From the NCBI GenBank assembly GCA_947683425.1, contig CANTUQ010000031.1:6087001-6151000 (forward strand): 64,000 bases of DNA, given 5' to 3'. Each line of letters opens with the position of its first letter. Within the stretch, counting starts at the first letter, position 1. A program made the position numbers and the translations under genes. Under the pieces are notes generated by a model. The model was not told the origin of the DNA. It searched no databases and saw only the letters and a program-made list of their open reading frames with translations. This document shows positions 57,207 to 64,000 of this stretch, in pieces. The stretch is from Excoecaria cochinchinensis. Lineage: Eukaryota > Streptophyta > Magnoliopsida > Malpighiales > Euphorbiaceae.

Positions 57207-59842
57207 TGTCACACCCCAAAAGTGGCCTAGTTGGAATTAGCAATTTTAATTTGGTAATTTTACAAGTGAAAGAGGATTTAATTGCAAGGAATTAAAAGTA
57301 GTAAATTGCAGATTTTTATTTAGTGAGTAAAAAGTATTTTGACAAGGATTTATTAGTAATTGTAAGGAGCTATTTGGAAAAAGAGTTATTAGTGGATTTG
57401 ATGGTCCAGTCAGAACATGACAAGTGGAGAGGTGAGTGTGTGCATGTGGGAGAGAGAAAAGAGGGTTTCAGAATTGTCTTTAGCTTCCTAAAGAAGCCAT
57501 CAGATTTCATTCTCTTTCTCTCTTGCTCTCTCTCACGTTAACCACTCTTCTCCTCTCCATTTTCTGTTCTTTCCCATTTGCATGTGTGTTCATCCATTGT
57601 GGAGCTAGGGTTTGAGTTTAGAAGAAGTTTCAGGAGGTAAGTGGCTGTAAGTTTATGTGTGGTTCTCCATCTTCTCCTTCTTTTGGGATATTCGTTACTG
57701 TTTAATTGGATTGATATTGTGTTTTATTTGTCGGTTCATGAAATCTGCTTAAGAGAAGAGGAAGGATAAAGGAAAAGATAAGGCTGTGGATTGAAGGTTA
57801 CAGTGGACGTTTTGAACTTCATTATCAGGTTTGGGAGTGTCTGTCCTTTCTCATTTTGGATCCTGTTGCTGTTCTGATGTGAATGTTATTTATGTATGTT
57901 TGTATATCAAAATGCAAGAGTAAGATAAATTTATATGTATGATTTGTAGTGGTGAAGTTCTGATGTTTTGAACGTTAAAATGGAGATGTATATACATGAG
58001 TGTGAATGTAAAATCCTGGGTTGTTGACGTTCTGGTATTGCCCTCTGTTTGGATAGTAATAATACGTGACTTATATTAAGATTCCTATAAATGTTTTCTG
58101 GAGACTGGAAGGTACGTGTTTGCATATTTATTGCATGAAAAATGGTTTTGGGCAAGATGGAGTTTTGAATTTTTGATGTACTCTGTTTTCCACGTTCTCT
58201 GTTTTCACGTTTTCTGAAAATTTTAGGAACCAGTTCTTCCTTCTAGCGGAGAGAGGAGGATCACGAGTCATGAGAGAGAGTCATGACCCATGACCCTCTT
58301 CCCTTGGAAGTCACGAGTCGTGATGGAGGGGCACGACTCGTGACCGTCCCTTCTGCTGCGTGAAGCGTCATGAGACCTTGTCTCGTGACCTCCCTTAGTG
58401 TTTGTGTCACGAGTCGTGATGTAGGGTAATGACTCTTGACTGCCCTTTTGGGTGTGACGCTTGCGAGAAGCTAGCATCACGAGTCACAATTGCCTGTGTG
58501 ACTCGTGACTGGCCTCTCTTCCTTTTCTGCCCTGTTTTAAAAACAAAGTTTTCAACTTCTGTTATTTGGGGTTTTTCACTACATGACACATGTTTGGGTT
58601 TAAATCTGTATTACAATTTGATAATTGTTTAATTATGAGATAAGTATGCATGAGTAATAATGATGTACATGATTTAAATGCTTATAATTTACAAGAACAT
58701 GGATTAATTTCAATGTGAGTTATATATTCTCATTACCTTTTGTATTTTATTTATATATTTATATATATTTTTGAATTTAATCGATATACATGTATACAAG
58801 AGTTATAGGTTCGTATTTAATTCAATTCACATGATATGATAATGATACGTGAGTTTTCGAGTTGTGTTTTTAAGCCTGAATAGTCCTAGTAGTGGATAAG
58901 TAAGCGCTTACTTAGGTCAGGGTGTGTGCAGCTGCTATATGATAAAACGTTACATGCGGGTCCCGTTTGGATCCTTGTTTCGACCCCATTTGGGTCTATA
59001 TGAAATAACGAGAGACTTCGGTCTCCATATGAAAATTACATGTTTGAGACTCATGTCTCCATATGCTTGGGATACTGTGTTCTATCAGTATCCAATGGAC
59101 CTCATCCACTTCTAAAGTGTATTTCAGACTAATCAGGCTATATGTTATTATGTGTTGCATATGTTGAGATGTATATTGAGGATTAAATGTTTAAGATGAG
59201 TAAGAATTCATGAATAACTTTCTGATATGCACCTTGTATCTGTGTACTTCGAATGGTGAGAAGTATGAATTGAATAGTTAATTGCTTATAAAGTATGTTG
59301 ATGCATGACTTGTAGAATTATGAAAATATGATTATATGTAATTGTGATGTCTTTGATTATTAAATCAAAACTTAATTGCACGTTTATGGTTATGATGAGT
59401 TTAAATTATTGTTGTAAATATTGTATATGCGTATTTCCGTTTGTTTTGTTCCTCCCCACTAAGCGTTATCACTTAGCACGGGTTCCTTTCCCGTGCAGGT
59501 GGCGAGTTCGGTTTGGAGTCAGACATCTGCAGGTCGGCCACTAGAAGTCTTTTTGGATGAAGTTTATTTTTGTGTCTTCCGCTGTTATTTTGTACATGGT
59601 TTGTTCATAGCAAAATGAATCTTTTGTAATGGAACAATTATTTTGGTATATGTATTTGCTTACAAGCCTGTTTGGTAAAAATGAAATTGTTATGATGTAT
59701 GCTCAAGGACTTGTTATATTATGTTTAAAGGTTTCTTTATATCTCATTTTGGTTTTGTTTATTAGTGTGTATTTGGATTTGTTTATGTGTTTGACCTCGT
59801 GGCGCTCCGGTATCCTTCCAACGGGGGTAACGGGGTGTTACA
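57207..59842 (+). mobile_element. E4 3' LTR
   Basis: Partner of 53115-55749, with the same blocks: donor-like site (57637), dyad pairs at 58261/58281, 58311/58331 and 58407/58427, perfect 16-base palindrome AAGTAAGCGCTTACTT (58898-58913), hairpin train (about 58980-59095) and P2-P3 from 59459 with one stem mismatch (CACTTAG). Several differences from the 5' copy are CG to TG or CA inside the dyads. Confidence 0.97.
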
Positions 59843-59847
59843 AGTGG

Positions 59848-60283
59848 TATAGTCAGTAACAAGAAGTCTAAAGGTGCTCCGATTGGACAAGTGACTAGAG
59901 GGACTGCTCAAGTGCCTTCGGAAGTGGGAAGTGTAACACCGCTTGCTATTAGGGGAACTAGAGCACCAGAGTGTGAGCATTGACAAAGATAGCATTGGGG
60001 TACATGTTGCAAGATAACTGGAGCATGCTTCAAGTGTTGAAGCATGGAGCATCGTTTTGCTAATTGTCCTGACCGGAGGGAGAATAAGAGCCAACAAAAA
60101 AGTAAAGCTAGTACCGGTAAATCTAATACAACCAGAAGCAATCGGGATAGAAGTAGAGCTCCTCAGGCACCATCAAAAACCATGCATCGGATCCCAACTG
60201 AAGGAGAGTATGTTCGGCCAAGGGTCCATGCGATGATTAGAGAGGGTACTCTAAAGCCCGCAGGTCCTTCTAGTAAGTGTTAA
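59848..60283 (+). pseudogene. E3 gag, 3' part
   Basis: Continues E3 gag after E4: SNKKSKGAP, the zinc-knuckle region (CEH.., CKITGACFKC, SMEHRFANC) with stops at the places of knuckle residues (about 59983-59991 and 60039), then the basic tail SNRDRSRAP and the end GPSSKC with a TAA at 60281. The match to E4 gag is close throughout. The stops in both knuckles make it non-functional. Confidence 0.9.
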
Positions 60284-60339
60284 TCTGTTAAGTTTCATAT
60301 GAGTTCGGTTTGGTATTTGGGATGTAAGTGGTTAGCGGA

Positions 60340-60377
60340 GAAATTTCGAGGACGAAATTTCCTAAGGAGGAGAGAGT
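60340..60377 (+). other. E3 pre-PPT hairpin and polypurine tract
   Basis: GAAATTTCG-AGGA-CGAAATTTC (60340-60361), then AAGGAGGAGAGAGT up to the LTR start at 60378. Same layout as E4. Confidence 0.88.
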
Positions 60378-60951
60378 TGTAACATCCCAAAAATGGCCTA
60401 GTAGAAATTGCATATTTAATTCGATGTATAAAGGGGTAATTTGGTAATTGGTAAATGAATTGGAATTTAATCAAGGAATTGTAAGAGTCCATTGAGGGTA
60501 AAATGGTATTTGTGTAAGTGACTAGAGGACAAAAGAGAAAGAAAGTCAAAGGAGGGAATTAGAGGTCCAATAGAATTGTCACATGTGGATAAGTGGGTGA
60601 GTGCATTAATGGGGATTTAAAAGGAAGAAGAGAGAGGGACAGTAGGAATTGTTGCTTCCTGTGGAAGCCATCTGCTGTTTCCTTTTATTGCACACTCTCA
60701 CGTTCTTTCTCTCACTTCCTCTTCTTCTCCATTTCTGCTCTTAAGCTTTGCATGTGGGTGTTCTTCAAGAGTTGAGCTAGGGTTTTGAGATCAAGAGTTG
60801 TCCAAGAGGTAAGTGGCTGTTGTTTTATGGCTTTATTCTTCTTCTTCTTCTCCTTCTTAATCAATTTAGAATTGGTTTGGGATTATAAGGTTTGTTCTTG
60901 GGTTTGATTGGGTTTTGTTTTGGTTGGATTGTGCAAGAATCTGAAGAGAGG
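60378..60951 (+). mobile_element. E3 3' LTR, truncated by E5
   Basis: TGTAACATCCCAAAAATGG matches the E3 5' LTR start. It follows that copy to GAATCTGAAGAGAGG (60951; partner position about 50133), where E5 begins. Contains AG|GTAAGT at 60809. The remainder must lie beyond E5, outside the window. Confidence 0.93.
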
Positions 60952-62126
60952 TGCAACACCCCCTATCCATACGTAAACGAATGAGCAGGGGTGTCACCAC
61001 ACAGATCAATACTAAAACATACATTCAATCACATTATACATACTTAAATACAGTGGAAATTAAAACTTTTGGAAACATCAGAATGATCATTCATTAATAT
61101 AACAGAAGTCATTACAATAATGTTCTGATCACAACTGATATTACAAAATAGTTACATAATCAAAATATACAAGGCAGAAGCTGTACAAAATAATACATAG
61201 AGAGTTCTATTACAAAAGAATCATACTACAAAAATAAAGCCCTAACACTAATCCCTCTGTGTTGGCTTGACTGGCGGAGACTCTCCCAAAAGCTATACAC
61301 CTTCCGCACCTGCACGGGTGAAACCACCGTGCTAAGCGATAACGCTTAGTGGGGAAAAAAACAATAACATATGGACGACCATTCACAATGGTCGTCAAGG
61401 CAAATGACATACGATAATTGCATACTGAATATCATAAGATATAATCACAATAGAATTCCATTCATAACCATTCAAAGTTTCAATAACAAATACCAACAGC
61501 TCAAAAACTCATAATTAGAGTCATTCATATTCAAATACTTATAATCATATCAGACAAATCATAACACCTACTGACTCACAATAGTGGATAATGAGTAAAT
61601 GCATAGCAGTACCTTGCGGGTACGAATCGGGAAAACAGTATCATATTTTCTCTTTTCAAACCATTTTACAAAGGGATCTTAAACAAGATCTGAACACGTA
61701 GAAGTTCGCGAGGAACTAAACGGAGACCTGATTAGGGTCCAGAATAGTACCGAGGCTGCAGGAAAAGGACTCTTTTAGTGATGCCTAACTATCCACTAAA
61801 CTGACTCTTGCAGGTCATGCATAAAGAAATCACCTTTAAATATCTTATAATGTGTATATCAAGCACTAGGAAATAAGACATACATAATCCAATTATATTC
61901 AACATGCAATATGCGATACAAATTACCATAAATATCATTTGGCTAAATTGAAATGCAAATTAATATCATTTACTAATTAATAATACATAAATAAAGATTG
62001 AAAACCCAAATTAAAAGAAAAAGGATAAAAAAAAATACACAATTCAACATTTTACAAAAATTTGAGGCAGAGGCGTTTTACACGGCGGTATGATTTACCC
62101 ATACTGCCGAGTAAAATGGGGAAACA
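60952..62126 (-). mobile_element. E5 LTR (minus strand), truncated by E6
   Basis: On the plus strand it starts TGCAACACCCCC, the reverse of a GGGGTGTTGCA end. It carries the reversed P3-P2 pair (about 61312-61350), GATCTT-AAAC-AAGATC (61675-61690) and an ACGGCGGTAT dyad (62078-62118). It breaks off at 62126, where E6 begins. It could be a solo LTR or part of a longer element; the right side is not in the window. Confidence 0.82.
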
Positions 62127-64000
62127 TGTATCAACCCGATTTGGCCCTGGAAGAATTGCAAAGTTTTGTTCGAAAATTCAAGGACTTGTGTGTATAAAAT
62201 AGTGAGTTTGCATGAAAGTACAGCTGTGCTTTTGGGTAGAACACAGCTATGTTTTTGTGGGTGTGGTTGATGGGGCTCTTGACACATAGCATCGTAGGAG
62301 ATTGACACTTGGTTTGTTTAAATACATGTATTTATCAAAGAGATACATATGAATTAAAAGAATTAAGTGGCTAAAGAGATATACATGTATTTAATTTTGG
62401 AAAGTGGGAATTTAATTTTTGGATGAGCATTGACCATCTACTCATTTTCTTTCTTTTCTTTTTCTTCCCACGTTGGTCTTGCTTTATTGCTTATGGTCTT
62501 CTTTCCTTTTTCCTTTACTTTTCTACCGTGCTCCCTCTCTTGCTCTTCCCTTTGTTCTTTTCTTCTTCATTTGGTTTGTTCTTAAGAGACTCCCTTGGAT
62601 TGGTTTGAAGAGAGCATTGAGAAGGTAAGTAGCATGATTTTAGTATTGGTCTTCTTCTTCTGCTTTTGGTTTTCTGTTTTTAATTTAAAGTGAAGCCTAT
62701 GGTTAAGTGTTCTTTTGATTGATTTATGCATGAAAGCTATGGACAAGAGATTGGACAAAGGCAAGGAGAAAATTGGTACTGAGTAGAGGACAGAGATCGA
62801 GCTTTCTAGAGGTTGGGATCGTGTGCGAATTTTATTTTATTCATTTTGATTGCTTGCAGTATTTTTTTGATATATGTATTTATATATGTTTGTGATTATG
62901 TATTGGATGATTTTGCATGACTTTTGGATGTGTTAGATGGGTTCCATATAGCTTTTGTGTGTAAGGTTTGATTTTGGGAAAATTCTGTTCAGTTTTCATC
63001 AGACCTCTGTGTATTGTTTTTGTCATAAGTAGCATTTTAGACGTCCAAATTGGATGATTCTAGTGCCATTAGAAAGATAAGACATAGATATAAAATTGTC
63101 TCTGAAGAACTAGAAGCCAATTCTGGATCTAAGATCCTTGAAAAATTTAAAAATGAAGTGTCTCTGTTTGGGTCGGGTTACTGGAAAAGTATAGGTTATT
63201 TAGCTCATATCTGGAGTTATAGATGCCCAATTGACCTATAATTTATCCCATTTGAAATTTAACATCCTAAGGAACAATTGTTATGAGAAAGTGTTTCCTT
63301 AAAATGTCTCGAGCTATGTGGAAAATGCATTGCAAGTTTAGACCTATAGTCTGTCCTGAACCAGTGAGGCAGAATAGGTTTACAAGGGGGTAAGGAATTC
63401 CTTACCATCATGTAAAACCATTATGTCCCTTATTTACCCAATTTTCACGTCCCACATGGCAGTATGGAGTGCCTTACCACTGTGTAACTTCATTTTTCAC
63501 CCAAAATGGTCCTTTTTACATCCCGAATCGAACTCGAACTTTACCCGAAGTTATTATCACTTGTCCAACTTGTGTCTAACATTATTAAATTTGTATATGA
63601 ATGTCTTTCTAATTAAATTACATGTAAATAATGGTATGATATAAGAGTTTATGAATGGAATTAAATGTTATATGCTTTTTATTTATTGAAAATGATTTGC
63701 AATGTGATATTGATTATATATGTTTGAATCATGTTATAATGTTTGAGAGATAGAATGTATATGATAGAGTGTATAGAGTTTATATGTTCAGCCTGAAGAG
63801 TCATAGTAGTGGATAGATAAGCATGCTTATAAAGGGTTACCGCGCAGCTACTACCGACCGCCCCGTTTGGGCGAAGCGGCCGACCTCCGAGATGGTCATA
63901 TAGATACAGATATAGTAAATGTTCTGAGACTTCGGTCTTCTGTTTATATAGCACCCGTATCCACAACTAAAGGATTTCAGGCTATTCTTATTTTATGTGT
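62127..64000 (+). mobile_element. E6 LTR, cut by the window end
   Basis: TGTATCAACCC followed by GGCCCTGGAAGAATTGC aligns with the S1 start (TGTAACACCC, GCCCTAGAAGAATTAC). Contents: ACAGCTGTGCTTTT-type dyads (62215-62260), a GAAG|GTAAGT donor-like site (62625), ACGG-type dyads (63370-63490), perfect ATAAGCATGCTTAT (63817-63830), CGCCC-CGTTT-GGGCG (63859-63873) and a GAGACTTCGGTCTT hairpin (about 63923-63936). The P2-P3 pair would be expected just past the window. Confidence 0.85.

Overview
The window looks like intergenic DNA from a flowering plant with a repeat-rich genome. It is AT-rich and carries plant-type Ty3/gypsy LTR retrotransposons with 5-bp target duplications, initiator tRNA-Met or tRNA-Arg type primer sites and plant-style TATA boxes. 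I see no convincing host gene, tRNA or rRNA gene. Almost every base belongs to a retrotransposon, a solo or broken LTR, or an unassigned AT-rich remnant. I cannot name the species.

Layout. Left part: an LTR piece on the minus strand (1-1084); an unassigned stretch; a 3.5-kb plus-strand LTR with primer site (LTR-A, 2236-5738); a solo LTR with a perfect AATTT target duplication (S1, 6342-9051); an LTR-A relative cut at its end (LTR-B, 9715-12611). Middle: minus-strand element E1 (3' LTR 12612-14934, decayed integrase and RT) is interrupted by a 5'-truncated LTR (S2, 16601-19049) and by plus-strand element E2 (5' LTR from 19868, gag-pol 22701-26866 and 47597-48032). E2 pol is split by L (26867-47596), a minus-strand element with 3.6-kb LTRs and no recognisable coding sequence. 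One LTR of L is split by T (27999-39824), a minus-strand Tat/Ogre-like element that has gag but no visible pol. Right part: the 3' LTR of E2 (48033-49567) is cut by E3 (from 49568), a gag-only element. The gag of E3 is split by its close relative E4 (53115-59842), a complete gag-only element with 2.6-kb LTRs and AGTGG target duplications. The E3 3' LTR is cut by E5 (60952), and E5 by E6 (62127 to the window end). Nesting reaches about six levels.

How the parts relate. E2 (gag, protease, RT, RNase H, integrase with GPY/F and a chromodomain-like tail) resembles the autonomous lineage that could supply enzymes to E3 and E4, whose Gag proteins are related to its own. L and T depend on others for enzymes.

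Most interesting signals. (1) LTRs of the E1-E6/L/S type share a 3' signature of three palindromes plus a train of short hairpins, and the arms change together between families. (2) A consensus 5' splice site lies several hundred bases inside nearly every such LTR. In E2, E3 and E4 it is matched by a 3' splice-like site just before the gag ATG, which predicts a 2.1-2.4 kb intron that removes the primer site. (3) Arrays of CG-rich dyads occupy corresponding LTR slots but use different words in different families. In E3 and E4 they form three pairs at an exact 20-bp spacing. All were read by eye and need computational confirmation.
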